Source of the DNA: JAEXNA01 sp037968995
GTDB taxonomy: Bacteria > Vulcanimicrobiota > Xenobia > Xenobiales > JADMJV01
Assembly: GCA_037968995.1 (NCBI GenBank)
Contig: JBBKWP010000325.1
Span: 26,492 to 90,491 of the forward strand
Direction: 5' to 3'
DNA length: 64,000 bases
Shown here one piece after another: positions 17,247 to 25,684 of this stretch; position 1 is the stretch's first letter; every line of letters begins with the position of its first letter. The notes under the pieces were generated by a model, which did no database searches, was not told the origin of the DNA, and saw only the letters and a list, made by a program, of their open reading frames with translations. The translations under genes were made by a program, and so were the position numbers.

Positions 17247-18047
17247 ATGACCGAAACAGCCAGCACCAACGATTACCCGGACCTCCAACTGACCTTCGAA
17301 AACGGACTCTCGGTTTTGACATTGAATCGCCCCAAGCAGCTCAACGCTCTCAATGAAGCGATCCTTGGCCAACTCGACCGAGCGCTCGACGAGATCGAGG
17401 CCGATGCTGAGACGAGAGTACTGATCGTCACTGGAGCGGGCGATCGGTCATTTGTGGCCGGCGCCGATATCGCTGAGCTTCGGGGTCTTTCCAAAGAGCA
17501 AGGCAAACGGGCCAGCCGACGAGGCCAGCGCCTATTCGCCCGCTTTGAAGAGAGCCGACTGCTAGTCATCGCGGCGGTCAACGGTTTCGCCCTTGGGGGA
17601 GGACTAGAACTTGCGATGGCTTGCGATATGCGAGTCCTGTCAAACAAAGCCGTGGTGGGACTGCCGGAGGTCTCCTTGGGGATCATCCCAGGCTATGGGG
17701 GAACTCAGCGGTTGACCCACTTAGTAGGATCTGGACGGGCTTTGGAGCTGATCGCGACCGGCCGAAAGATCTCGGCCGATGAGGCATTAGCGATAGGTCT
17801 AGCCAATCGCGTTGTCGAACCGGAAAAATGTCTCGAGACGTGTCGCGAATTGGCCGCCGAGATCCTGGCGAATGCTCCGCTTTCCGTTGTGGCCGCCAAG
17901 CGTGCCGTTCGAAAAGCCTGTGGGGACAGCTTAAACGGTTACTACGCCGAAGCCAGAGAGTTCGCGGCGCTGTGCGTCACCGAAGATGTAGAAGAAGGCA
18001 TGGGCGCGTTTTTCGAGCGCCGCAAGGCCGATTTTCAAGGCCGGTAA
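17247..18047 (+). CDS. Enoyl-CoA hydratase (crotonase)
   Basis: 266 residues. Hydrates trans-2-enoyl-CoA to 3-hydroxyacyl-CoA. Oxyanion-hole and CoA motifs: SFVAGADIAEL, GFALGGGLELAMACDMRV, and PEVSLGIIPGYGGTQRL, with the two catalytic Glu positions in GGGLELA and PEVSLG. The C-terminal half has AKRAVRKACG and the AAFFERRKADF-type ending of short-chain crotonases (here GAFFERRKADF). Lies 45 bases after the dehydrogenase in the same direction. Confidence 0.93.
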   Translation: MTETASTNDYPDLQLTFENGLSVLTLNRPKQLNALNEAILGQLDRALDEIEADAETRVLIVTGAGDRSFVAGADIAELRGLSKEQGKRASRRGQRLFARFEESRLLVIAAVNGFALGGGLELAMACDMRVLSNKAVVGLPEVSLGIIPGYGGTQRLTHLVGSGRALELIATGRKISADEALAIGLANRVVEPEKCLETCRELAAEILANAPLSVVAAKRAVRKACGDSLNGYYAEAREFAALCVTEDVEEGMGAFFERRKADFQGR

Positions 18048-18132
18048 TGTATGATTTTAGAGCTCGGGGAACGCTACAAGATTAGGGTTCATCGGAGCCA
18101 AAGCCTAAGAAAGGCAAGAAACGAGGGAACCT

Positions 18133-19314
18133 GTGGATAAAAAAGATATCATGATTGTCGCGGGAGCGCGCACACCATTCGCAAAGTTTGGCGGGAGCTT
18201 CAAGGACCTGACTGCGACCGACTTAGCCACTGTGGCAGCAAAAGCCGCTTTGGAACGCAGCGGGGTCAAAGCTGAAGAGATCGACCATGTGATTTTCGGA
18301 AACGTGCTTCAATCCAGTCAGGATGCAGCCTATCTCGCCCGACACGTCGGTTTGCGTTGCGAGGTTCCCATCCCGGTTCCAGCGTACGCGGTCAATCGGC
18401 TCTGTGGCTCGGGATTCCAAGCCGTTATTAATGGCGCCGTCGAATTGATGCTGGGCCATGCCGACGAGGTGCTGGTCGGCGGTGTCGAACAGATGAGTAT
18501 GACTCCTTTCCACGTTTACGGTCGTTGGGGAATGAAGTTGGGGGAAGCCCCGATGGTGGATGCGCTGTCCGCCGGCCTCACGGACAATTATTGCGGCTGC
18601 CCGATGGCGATCACCGCCGAAAATTTAGCCAGAGCCTACGACATCCGACGTGAGGACGCCGATGAGTTCGCCTACCAGTCTCACATGCTCGCGGCCCAAG
18701 CGTGGGACGAGGGATGGATGCAGGAAGAAGTCGTGCCGGTTGTCATTCCGGGCAAGAGAGGCGAGGTTCGAGTGGACCGTGATGAGCATTTTCGAGCTGA
18801 CACTCAGATCGAAAAGCTTGCTAAGTTAGCACCGCTCTTCCCCGGCGGGCAGGTCACAGCGGGCAACAGTTCCGGAATCAACGACGGCGCGGTGGCGCTT
18901 GTCCTGACAACGAGGGAAAGCGCTGATGAGCGTTCCGTAAAGCCCCTAGGCCGACTTGTATCCTGGGGAATCAAGGGTGTCCAACCGGACATCATGGGAA
19001 TCGGACCAGCGCCGGCCAGCAGAGAAGCCTTGTCCCGGGCGGGACTCACCATGTCAGACATGGACCTGATCGAAGTCAACGAAGCTTTCGCCAGCCAGTA
19101 TCTCGCGGTAGAGAAAGACCTCGGAATCCCTCGCGATCTGGTAAACGTTCAAGGCGGAGCCATCGCTTTGGGCCATCCGCTGGGCGCCTCCGGAGCCCGT
19201 CTTGTGCTTACGCTGCTGCACGCTTTGCGACGGCGCGGAGGAAAGTACGGTTTGGCTACGGCTTGCATAGGCGGCGGTCAAGGGATCGCCGTTGTTGTGG
19301 AGAGTCTTGGCTAA
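18133..19314 (+). CDS. Acetyl-CoA acetyltransferase / 3-ketoacyl-CoA thiolase
   Basis: 393 residues, GTG start. Cleaves 3-ketoacyl-CoA with CoA, or condenses two acetyl-CoA. Nucleophile Cys91 sits in NRLCGSGFQAV; GHPLGASGARLV carries the catalytic His and ATACIGGGQGIAVV the second Cys. NEAFASQYLAV is the conserved NEAFA segment. Completes the C4 acyl-CoA set with the two preceding genes; the 85-base gap before it has no clear terminator. The stop lies inside the start region of moeA. Confidence 0.93.
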   Translation: MDKKDIMIVAGARTPFAKFGGSFKDLTATDLATVAAKAALERSGVKAEEIDHVIFGNVLQSSQDAAYLARHVGLRCEVPIPVPAYAVNRLCGSGFQAVINGAVELMLGHADEVLVGGVEQMSMTPFHVYGRWGMKLGEAPMVDALSAGLTDNYCGCPMAITAENLARAYDIRREDADEFAYQSHMLAAQAWDEGWMQEEVVPVVIPGKRGEVRVDRDEHFRADTQIEKLAKLAPLFPGGQVTAGNSSGINDGAVALVLTTRESADERSVKPLGRLVSWGIKGVQPDIMGIGPAPASREALSRAGLTMSDMDLIEVNEAFASQYLAVEKDLGIPRDLVNVQGGAIALGHPLGASGARLVLTLLHALRRRGGKYGLATACIGGGQGIAVVVESLG

Positions 19315-20551
19315 GCCGCAAGACGTCGACGTCTTGCTTCCATCTCTGGGAGTCGAGGAAGCTCTGCAAGGACTCCTCAACTCCCTGAGCCCAATGGAGG
19401 CTGTGCGCCTGAACCTCGAGGAGGCCGGGGGCCTCATTCTTGCCGAACCGGTCGTTTCTCCGGAGGCCCATCCCGCCGATGACATGTCCGCCATGGACGG
19501 CTATGCGTTGAAGACGTCCGATCTTTTGAGCGCCTCCCAGGACAATCCAATATCTCTTGAGGTCGCCGAAGACATCAGGGCCGGCTTTCCCCCCGAGCAT
19601 GACGTTCGAGCGGGTGTAGTGTCACGGATCTCTACAGGCGGATTGATCCCGACGGGGGCCGATGCCGTCGAAATGCGGGAATTCGTGGAAGTTACAGACG
19701 TTGGCTCCATTCGCTTTCGTCGACCGGTGACTAGAGGTGCCAACATTCGCTTAGCGGGTGAGCATCTCAAATCACAAGAGACCGTCATGCAACCGGGCAC
19801 ACGTCTCGGCTCCGCGGAGGTCGGTATGGCGGCCTTTCTCGGATATCAAGAACTTTTATGCCATCCACGCTTGTCTGTCGCGATTCTTTCGACGGGCAGT
19901 GAACTCGTGGAGACCAACGCCAAAGTGGAGCGCGGCCAGATTCGAGACAGCAACAGCGTCGCTCTAGCCCAGGCTGTGAAGCAACTCGGCTGTCGCGTTG
20001 TCCGTAGACAAAGGGTTGCCGACGATGAGAATTCCTTGAAAGTGGCCATTCAGGAATGCGCGGCTGAGGCCCAAGTGCTGTTGACTTCGGGCGGCATTTC
20101 CGCCGGTTGGCATGACCTGGTTCGAGAGTGTGTAGAGGCCTCAGGGGGAAGCTTCCATTTCCACAAACTGCGTATGCGACCCGGGAAGCCGATCGCTTTC
20201 GGTCAGTTGGGCTCGACCTTTCTATTCTGTTTGCCGGGGAACCCAGTATCGAGTCTGGTGACCTTCGAAGTTTTTGTCCGACCGGCGCTCTGCCGGCTTA
20301 TGGGAGAGTCTTGGCAACCGCGGACGGTAAAGGCCCGGCTAGGTCAACGACTGGAAAAAAAGAAGGGCCTCACGGTCTTCTACCGGGTGAAACTGGTCTC
20401 GTCCGCCGAAAGTCTGCCAACAGTCATCCTAACAGGGGATCAAGGCTCCCACCAACTCAAAAGCATGGTGGACGCCCACGGACTCCTCTCGGTACCCGAA
20501 GAGACCACCTTTCTGGAAAAAGGCACCGAAGTGGAAGTTCGACTTCGGTAG
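19292..20551 (+). CDS. moeA: Molybdopterin molybdenumtransferase
   Basis: Up to 419 residues. Inserts molybdate into adenylylated molybdopterin. Motifs: ADDMSAMDGYALK, RISTGGLIPTGADAVEMREF, STGSELVE, RDSNSVALAQAV, LTSGGISAGWHD, and FCLPGNPVSSLVTFEVFV. The start is uncertain: TTG 19292 and TTG 19307 are in frame and both overlap the thiolase end. No other molybdopterin gene is visible in the window, so its molybdoenzyme clients lie elsewhere. Confidence 0.92.
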   Translation: MLWRVLAKPQDVDVLLPSLGVEEALQGLLNSLSPMEAVRLNLEEAGGLILAEPVVSPEAHPADDMSAMDGYALKTSDLLSASQDNPISLEVAEDIRAGFPPEHDVRAGVVSRISTGGLIPTGADAVEMREFVEVTDVGSIRFRRPVTRGANIRLAGEHLKSQETVMQPGTRLGSAEVGMAAFLGYQELLCHPRLSVAILSTGSELVETNAKVERGQIRDSNSVALAQAVKQLGCRVVRRQRVADDENSLKVAIQECAAEAQVLLTSGGISAGWHDLVRECVEASGGSFHFHKLRMRPGKPIAFGQLGSTFLFCLPGNPVSSLVTFEVFVRPALCRLMGESWQPRTVKARLGQRLEKKKGLTVFYRVKLVSSAESLPTVILTGDQGSHQLKSMVDAHGLLSVPEETTFLEKGTEVEVRLR

Positions 20552-20588
20552 GCGTCTCTTTAGAACGACTTGGGCTCATTCATCCGGT

Positions 20589-21305
20589 TTAGAGAATGCT
20601 TTTTTCGGCGGTTGCCCTCACATCATCGCCTACCAGATAGCCAAAAGCGTGGCGTGACGAGAGAACAAGACTGACGAAGAACATTGCGCAGATGCCAAGT
20701 GTGATGGGCACGTTGATGTACCACTCAAGTCCGATAAACTGCAACGCGAGCATAGCAATACAGCCAATCGAGACGCCGGCCACTTTGGCCCAGTAAGGCG
20801 ACCCCATTTCCAAGACTGAGGAGATGTTCGGTAGCACCGCGAGCGCCGGTCTCAAATCCCGACCTCGGCTATACTGCGCTAAAGCCACGGGTAGCGAAGC
20901 GCTCGCTAAAACCTGGCCGGCCAAACAGAATAGGCCGATCACGGAATTGATCACCAAAGACATGATGGGCGGAGAGACTTCGCTTCGTGAATGAAAAAAT
21001 GCCAGCCATTGGAAAGCCGGAAACATGGCGACCGCGGTAGGCACGGCGAAGAGAAACCCGGCACCCAGCAAGATCAACGACGGTCCAATGCCGCTGCTGA
21101 ACACTTTTCCTAGATCGTCGACGGGTGGCAGGGGACCCGGCGGCTCCTTCATTCCGAGACGACGGTGCTCTTCTTCGAGATCGAGACTGACGATCCCCAT
21201 AGCGATAGGAGTTGAGAGTAGGAGAAACAGACTCCCTGTTCCCCAGGCGATCTTCTTCCAGATGCCGCCGTCTTTCGAAATCACTGACCAGCTCGATCGA
21301 TCCAT
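20589..21305 (-). CDS. DUF4013-like polytopic membrane protein
   Basis: 238 residues from ATG 21305 with GGAG 5 bases upstream on this strand. Five or six hydrophobic segments; the central part (LFCLAGQVLASASLPVALAQY then a polar loop with GRDLRPAL) resembles DUF4013-type membrane proteins of unknown function. The C-terminus is short and polar. It stands alone between moeA (converging) and tatC (diverging). Confidence 0.65.
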   Translation of the reverse strand: MDRSSWSVISKDGGIWKKIAWGTGSLFLLLSTPIAMGIVSLDLEEEHRRLGMKEPPGPLPPVDDLGKVFSSGIGPSLILLGAGFLFAVPTAVAMFPAFQWLAFFHSRSEVSPPIMSLVINSVIGLFCLAGQVLASASLPVALAQYSRGRDLRPALAVLPNISSVLEMGSPYWAKVAGVSIGCIAMLALQFIGLEWYINVPITLGICAMFFVSLVLSSRHAFGYLVGDDVRATAEKSIL

Positions 21306-21418
21306 GTGAGCTCCTCTTTTGATATCCCACCCCCAGGCTCATCGGCTAAAGGAAAAAACTCTAGCACATCAATAAGCGAGCAGTGGGAACTTCGGCCTCT
21401 CTTACGAATGTCCCTCGC

Positions 21419-22180
21419 ATGAGCGCGACGGAAATAGAAGAAGAAGCGCATGAAGCGGTCGACGATTCGGCCGACAACGACGTTTCTTTAAGTCTGACGG
21501 ACCATCTCGAGGAGCTCCGAGCTCGAATGCTTTGGAGCATTCTCAGTTGGGTGGCCGCGTCGGCCGCCTGCTACAATTTTGTTCCCTGGCTGTTGGACTT
21601 CACGCGGGAACGGTTTCTCGAGGGGAAAGCACAATTGGTGTTCACCAAGCCGACCGAAGCCTTCATCGCCTACCTCAAAGCGGCGATGGTGGCCGGGCTG
21701 TTCCTGGCCGCTCCCATCCTTCTTTATCACATCGTCGCCTTCGTTGCTCCAGGCTTGAAGAGTTCCGAGAAGCGGTGGATCTTTCGTCTGATCCCGTTTT
21801 CGATGATCCTTTTCGGGTTGGGAGTCACGTTTGCGTTCTTCGTGGTGCTCCCCGTCACCATGAATTTCTTTATGTCCTTTTCTACTGAGGCTCTCAAACC
21901 GATGCTTCAGGTGGGGGACTTCCTGGGCTTCGTTACCGGTCTGTTGGTTCTTGTAGGGGCGGCCTTTCAGTTACCGCTGGTGCTATTTTTCGCGGCCGTT
22001 GCCGGGATCGTGACCTCCCGACAACTGCGAGACGGTCGAAAGTTCGCGATTTTCGGGTCGGCCCTGATCGCCGCGGTGGCCACCCCCACTCCTGATGCCT
22101 TCACTATGAGCGTGGTGGCGCTACCGATCTGGATTCTTTTCGAGATAAGTGTTATTGTGATTCGGATTTCAGGGCGCTAA
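21419..22180 (+). CDS. tatC: Sec-independent (Tat) translocase subunit TatC
   Basis: 253 residues from ATG 21419; GTG 21383 would add 12 more. Six-helix inner-membrane receptor for twin-arginine signal peptides. LTDHLEELRARML opens the first cytosolic segment, FTKPTEAFIAYLKAAM and APGLKSSEKRW are the family hallmark regions, and the last helices contain ATPTPDAFTM. An acidic N-terminal extension of about 20 residues precedes the conserved core. tatA follows 36 bases later, so both components of a minimal two-part Tat system are present. Confidence 0.93.
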   Translation: MSATEIEEEAHEAVDDSADNDVSLSLTDHLEELRARMLWSILSWVAASAACYNFVPWLLDFTRERFLEGKAQLVFTKPTEAFIAYLKAAMVAGLFLAAPILLYHIVAFVAPGLKSSEKRWIFRLIPFSMILFGLGVTFAFFVVLPVTMNFFMSFSTEALKPMLQVGDFLGFVTGLLVLVGAAFQLPLVLFFAAVAGIVTSRQLRDGRKFAIFGSALIAAVATPTPDAFTMSVVALPIWILFEISVIVIRISGR

Positions 22181-22216
22181 CTTGCTCCCTACTTTTGAAC
22201 AAGGACAACTGACAAA

Positions 22217-22462
22217 ATGAGTGCCACTTCATATTTAATAGCCCTCGGTCTCGGACCGGCAGAAATAGGAGTTCTTCTCCTCGTCGCGGTCTTCGTGTTC
22301 GGTCCCAGACGGATCCCTGAGATTGGGGAATCGTTCGGCAAGGCTATCTCCTCGTTCAAAAAGGCGACCGCGGCCGACGATGAGGACGACAAAAAGCCGC
22401 CAAGTGAGGGCAAAGAACTCGCCGAAGACACCACCAAAGAGAAAGAGAAAATCGAGGTCTAG
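22217..22462 (+). CDS. tatA: Tat translocase pore-forming subunit TatA/E
   Basis: 81 residues. A single short N-terminal helix (LGPAEIGVLLLVAVFVFGP, about 12-30) is followed by the FGPRRIPEIG hinge and an amphipathic helix (ESFGKAISSFKKATAA), then a charged, unstructured tail rich in Asp, Glu and Lys. TatA polymerises to allow folded proteins through the inner membrane. No separate tatB is visible nearby, so this may act as a TatA/TatB bifunctional protein. Confidence 0.93.
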   Translation: MSATSYLIALGLGPAEIGVLLLVAVFVFGPRRIPEIGESFGKAISSFKKATAADDEDDKKPPSEGKELAEDTTKEKEKIEV

Positions 22463-22476
22463 CCTCGACGTTTCTC

Positions 22477-23139
22477 CTAGAACAGTTCCGGCTCGCCGCT
22501 GAGATGGTAGGCCAGGATTGCCAGTTCGTGGGTCAAGTTGACATTGCGTACCAGCATTCCCTCAGGCGGGGGAAACGGTTCGCTGGTGAAGTTCAAGACC
22601 GCTTTGACCCCGGAAGCGGCCAACAGGTCCGCACACCCTCTGGCCGCCTCGGGTGGAACCGCCAGAATAGCCAAATCTACATGCAGCGGTCTAGGAAGCA
22701 GCGAGATGTCTTCCACCGGTATGTCGGCAATCAACGTGCCGACCTTTCTGGGGTCGCTGTCGAAAATGTACTTGACGTCAAAACCCCACCTCGCGAATCC
22801 AGGAAAATTTCCCAAAGCGGACCCGAGGTTACCTGCTCCGAGTAGAACGACACGACGTCGGCGGTCCAACTGCATGATCTCTGTGATGCGGGCCAAGAGG
22901 GCTTCCACGGGATATCCGAGTCCCTGGATCCCGAATTCTCCGAAGTAGGAAAGGTCTTTGCGAAATTGCGAGGCTTTGATTCCGGCTTTGGAAGCCAATT
23001 CCCCAGAGGAGACGATCCTGATGTTGCGTTCCTTAAGGTCGGCAAGGCATCGAAAATAGATAGGGAGGCGCGTTACGGTAGGTCCGGGGATACGCTCTCG
23101 CCGAACGTCCGAAACTTCGTTGTTGGGGTTGTCATTCAA
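22477..23139 (-). CDS. rex: Redox-sensing transcriptional repressor Rex
   Basis: 220 residues, TTG start at 23139 with no clear ribosome site, so the start is uncertain. N-terminal winged helix (VTRLPIYFRCLADL to SSGELASKAGIKASQFRKDLSYFGEFG) that binds operator DNA; then a Rossmann domain (VVLLGAGNLGSALGN) that binds NADH/NAD. A high NADH/NAD ratio releases Rex from DNA. I looked for the inverted Rex operator consensus beside the gene and did not find a convincing copy. Converges on tatA with 14 bases between stops. Confidence 0.93.
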   Translation of the reverse strand: MNDNPNNEVSDVRRERIPGPTVTRLPIYFRCLADLKERNIRIVSSGELASKAGIKASQFRKDLSYFGEFGIQGLGYPVEALLARITEIMQLDRRRRVVLLGAGNLGSALGNFPGFARWGFDVKYIFDSDPRKVGTLIADIPVEDISLLPRPLHVDLAILAVPPEAARGCADLLAASGVKAVLNFTSEPFPPPEGMLVRNVNLTHELAILAYHLSGEPELF

Positions 23140-23243
23140 GGGTCAGACTGCTCACAGACCGAGACTTCGCAACCCGAAGTCCCTCTCCTTGGTCCACTCC
23201 TTCTTGCTGATGTGAAATCCGTTCGAGAGGCGATTCAGGCCCG

Positions 23244-24131
23244 TCACAAATTGGCTTTCCGACTGGGGGCCCAGCGCTGCGACTTGGACAAATTCGCGCG
23301 TTTGGCCGGCTGAGCAGCAGCCATGAGTCGGTGGAGGCGGTTGAGGTGGACCAACGGTGCGAGGCCGCCCTCGGCCGGACAGAGCGCCCGAACCCTATGA
23401 GGCAAAACCCTCAGCTGCGCTAATGTCAGGCTGGGTCGAAGTTCGAACGCCCGCCCACTGTCTATCACCACGGTCTCCCTCGAGATGTGTAGATTGCAAA
23501 GTTCCACGGGTGTCTCTTGGCACAGCCAAAGCAGGTCACAGCCTGCGGAGTTTCTTGTGGAGGCCGCGGATACCGAAACCAGTTGGACCCGCATCTCTAG
23601 TTTCAGCAGTTCCGCGCAAAGTCGCTCCGCGCAATCCCAGGTTTCGTCAGAGTAGAGAATTGCGACCGACTTTTGAGCCGGATTCCATTGGTGGGCGGCC
23701 GCTAGCTGAAGAAAAGAGATGACTTGGGGGGAAAACCCGTTATGACCCTGGTCGATATTCAGGCGTCCAAGTTCAGGGTGGGCGGCTAGGCACGTTCGGT
23801 GTTCAGCGGTCATCTGACAGGGGAAAAAGATGCCGTGAACTCCCTTGGATTTCTCCAGCAATCGGAACCGATCCCTCAGTCCGCTGCTGGGAAGGTAGCG
23901 TTCGATCGCTTCCACGCCGACGATGATGGAGAGTTCTTGGGCGAGATACCTCAGTTGATGGGCGACTGGGGAGTCTAGGTAGTCAAAAATGACGAGGCGT
24001 GGCCGTATACCCGCAACTTGTGAGGCTTTTACGCTTTCGACCAAACGGCGTAAAAGGATAGGTCGGACCAAATCGGCGTGCCAAAGGCGACGCTGCGATG
24101 GACTCATATGGTCGACGTCTTGGACATTCAT
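23244..24131 (-). CDS. FolD-like protein lacking the catalytic Tyr/Lys, probable pseudoenzyme
   Basis: About 295 residues from ATG 24131; a TTG at 24185 is in frame. The segment order matches methylenetetrahydrofolate dehydrogenase/cyclohydrolase (FolD): RPRLVIFDYLDSPVAHQL where FolD has a strand followed by the S-x-x-Y-x-x-x-K helix, VHGIFFPCQMTAEH where FolD has GILVQLPLP, and LNIDQGHNGFSP where it has DVDGFHP. The YxxxK catalytic pair reads LRYLA, with no Lys, and the NADP-binding glycine motif is weak. Inferred: a diverged paralog without folate chemistry. By-eye alignment only. Oriented with rex, 104 bases upstream of it. Confidence 0.55.
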   Translation of the reverse strand: MNVQDVDHMSPSQRRLWHADLVRPILLRRLVESVKASQVAGIRPRLVIFDYLDSPVAHQLRYLAQELSIIVGVEAIERYLPSSGLRDRFRLLEKSKGVHGIFFPCQMTAEHRTCLAAHPELGRLNIDQGHNGFSPQVISFLQLAAAHQWNPAQKSVAILYSDETWDCAERLCAELLKLEMRVQLVSVSAASTRNSAGCDLLWLCQETPVELCNLHISRETVVIDSGRAFELRPSLTLAQLRVLPHRVRALCPAEGGLAPLVHLNRLHRLMAAAQPAKRANLSKSQRWAPSRKANL

Positions 24132-24235
24132 GAACAGGCTGTTTCTACCACCCACACGTCGGGGAGACCTTTCTGCTGAGACCAAGTAGGACCAGGTCGG
24201 GAACTCATGAGAAATATTTATTCTAGTCGAAAGGA

Positions 24236-24250
24236 GATCTCGCAGAGATC
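24236..24250. other. Short perfect hairpin upstream of the small basic protein
   Basis: GATCTC-GCA-GAGATC, a 6-bp perfect stem with a 3-base loop, 64 bases before the ATG of the Lys/Ala-rich gene. If the transcript starts before it, it could stabilise or tune the leader. It is short enough to be chance. Confidence 0.25.
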
Positions 24251-24313
24251 AGTAAGGTTTCTTGAAAATTCGGGCGTGGAGGCCTGAACGTCTCAGGAGG
24301 GAGGTAAGCAACC

Positions 24314-24490
24314 ATGCCACCGAAGAAAGCTAAAGCAAAAGAAACCAAAGCCGCTAACAAGCCGGCTAAGGCCAAAACGAAAGCCAAATCGAATACGACC
24401 GTAGCAGCAACCAAAAAAGCTACGACGGATAAGAAGGCTACCACAAAGGCCGCGTCCCGCAAAAAAGGGACACCTGTTAAAGAAATGTAG
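24314..24490 (+). CDS. Small Lys/Ala-rich basic protein (histone H1-like tail)
   Basis: 58 residues: nearly half Lys or Ala, with Thr and few hydrophobics, containing repeated K-A-K, A-T-K-K and T-T-K-K-A units. The ATG has a strong AGGAGG at 24295-24300, and a strong intrinsic terminator follows 26 bases after the stop, so it looks like a self-contained highly expressed gene. Composition matches histone H1-like or HC1/AlgP-type nucleoid proteins and the Lys-rich tails of mycobacterial HupB; such proteins bind DNA or RNA by charge. The opposite strand reads as a spurious hydrophobic frame because Lys/Ala codons complement to Phe/Leu/Ser codons. Confidence 0.75.
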   Translation: MPPKKAKAKETKAANKPAKAKTKAKSNTTVAATKKATTDKKATTKAASRKKGTPVKEM

Positions 24491-24515
24491 TTTCGTAAGA
24501 AACCGCATGGATTGA

Positions 24516-24547
24516 AAAACGACCGGGACAATTGTCTCGGTCGTTTT
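24516..24547 (+). terminator. Intrinsic terminator of the small basic protein gene
   Basis: AAAACGACCGGGACA-AT-TGTCTCGGTCGTTTT: 15-base arms with one G/T-type mismatch around a 2-base loop, ending in TTTT. The flanking A and T runs make it work on both strands, so it may also stop the radical SAM operon reading from the right. Confidence 0.85.
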
Positions 24548-24601
24548 CTGTTTCCAGTTTGGCTGCGAACGTAGAATCAGGCTGAATTCCGTCCTAAGGT
24601 A

Positions 24602-25684
24602 CTAAACCCGCTTCAGCCAAAACAGATTTTCCATAGCCGAGCCTAGAGATGCGATGTTGCGATGGTCCGTGAGATGGCTCCAAGCTTTGGCGACTTGGCC
24701 CTGCTTCAGAGCCTGGAGTCCGTCGGCGAAGGACAACGCTACGAACTGTTGCACCGACGCATCGCGGAAGCAGTCCACCATGCAGGCTTGACAACCGTCG
24801 CGAACCCTTTGGGAGCCGTCGAATTCGTCGATGTGACACATCGGTTTTTTCCAACTGTTGCATCTCCAGAGGAGCAAGTTCCAATCGAGATAGAACTGCT
24901 TCGATCCGCCAAGGCAAGGGAATTTTTCCGGTTTTGCATCGAGATGGGCGTGCATATCTTCAAGGGACGCTTTGGGGTTGAGGACCGGGAACCGCTTCTT
25001 GAGCCCCTCGACCCGATCGATCCAGTGGTGAATCTCGTCCTTGGAGAAGCTGACCAGGTCGGACTCCGAAGCGCCCAGATAGCTTGAGTCGAGGGATGTC
25101 AGGGGGAAGGAGAAGGTGACGGCCTCAAAGCCGAGTTCCCGCAGAGTCTCCGGGAGGCTGTCGAAATCCGTGAGCAGGCGGTTGAGTGTGACCGAGGCAG
25201 TGGCGCCGATGCCAGCGGATTTGAGCGCAGGAAGGTGCTCCTTGATCTTAGTGGCCACTCCCGGCAGTCCACGATTCTTCTCGTGGGCGGTGAGGTCTTG
25301 AGAGTCGATGGATATGATCACCCCGGAGAGTTTCGCGTCGCTGAACTTTTCGACGGTTCGCGCTGAGAGCGTGGACCCGTTGGTCACCATAAGATTCACC
25401 ATTCCGAGTTGATCGGAATGCTTCAGCAGTTCTACCCAGTTCCGGTGGACGGTGGGCTCACCGCCTGTGAAAACCATGAAGCCAACATCCTGACGCCGAA
25501 GGATTTCAAGACACCGGAGACCGTCTTCTAAAGACACAGAACGCGTATGGTCCTTGGGCAGTTTGTCGCGACTGAAATTGCAGAAGTCGCAGGCGGCGTT
25601 GCAGACATTGGTTATGGCAAACTGGCACGTGGACGGACCACCGTCTCGCACGACACTCTTTAGGATATCTTTCCAACTCTTCAC
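24602..25684 (-). CDS. Radical SAM enzyme with a cysteine-rich C-terminal region
   Basis: 360 residues from GTG 25684, which has GGAGGAG upstream and overlaps the previous stop as TAGTG. The radical SAM motif C28-x3-C32-x2-C35 is CNAACDFC, followed by FTGGEPT (SAM-binding GGE). The C-terminal part has a further Cys series (CLGG, LWRCNSW, MCHID, GCQACMVDC) that can hold auxiliary iron-sulfur clusters as in SPASM/twitch enzymes. Substrate unknown. The coupled small membrane transporter upstream suggests a lipid, glycan precursor or peptide product. An annotation as a HpnH-type enzyme would be possible but is not supported by a specific motif. Confidence 0.85.
   Translation of the reverse strand: MKSWKDILKSVVRDGGPSTCQFAITNVCNAACDFCNFSRDKLPKDHTRSVSLEDGLRCLEILRRQDVGFMVFTGGEPTVHRNWVELLKHSDQLGMVNLMVTNGSTLSARTVEKFSDAKLSGVIISIDSQDLTAHEKNRGLPGVATKIKEHLPALKSAGIGATASVTLNRLLTDFDSLPETLRELGFEAVTFSFPLTSLDSSYLGASESDLVSFSKDEIHHWIDRVEGLKKRFPVLNPKASLEDMHAHLDAKPEKFPCLGGSKQFYLDWNLLLWRCNSWKKPMCHIDEFDGSQRVRDGCQACMVDCFRDASVQQFVALSFADGLQALKQGQVAKAWSHLTDHRNIASLGSAMENLFWLKRV

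Noticed and set aside
23140..23243. Rex operator near rex
   Set aside because: Looked for the TTGTTAA-N4-TTAACAA type inverted repeat and found no convincing match.
24223..24531. Hydrophobic open frame of 102 residues on the - strand
   Set aside because: It is the complement of the Lys/Ala-rich gene; Lys/Ala codons read backwards give Phe/Leu/Ser codons. No ribosome site, and it spans the terminator.
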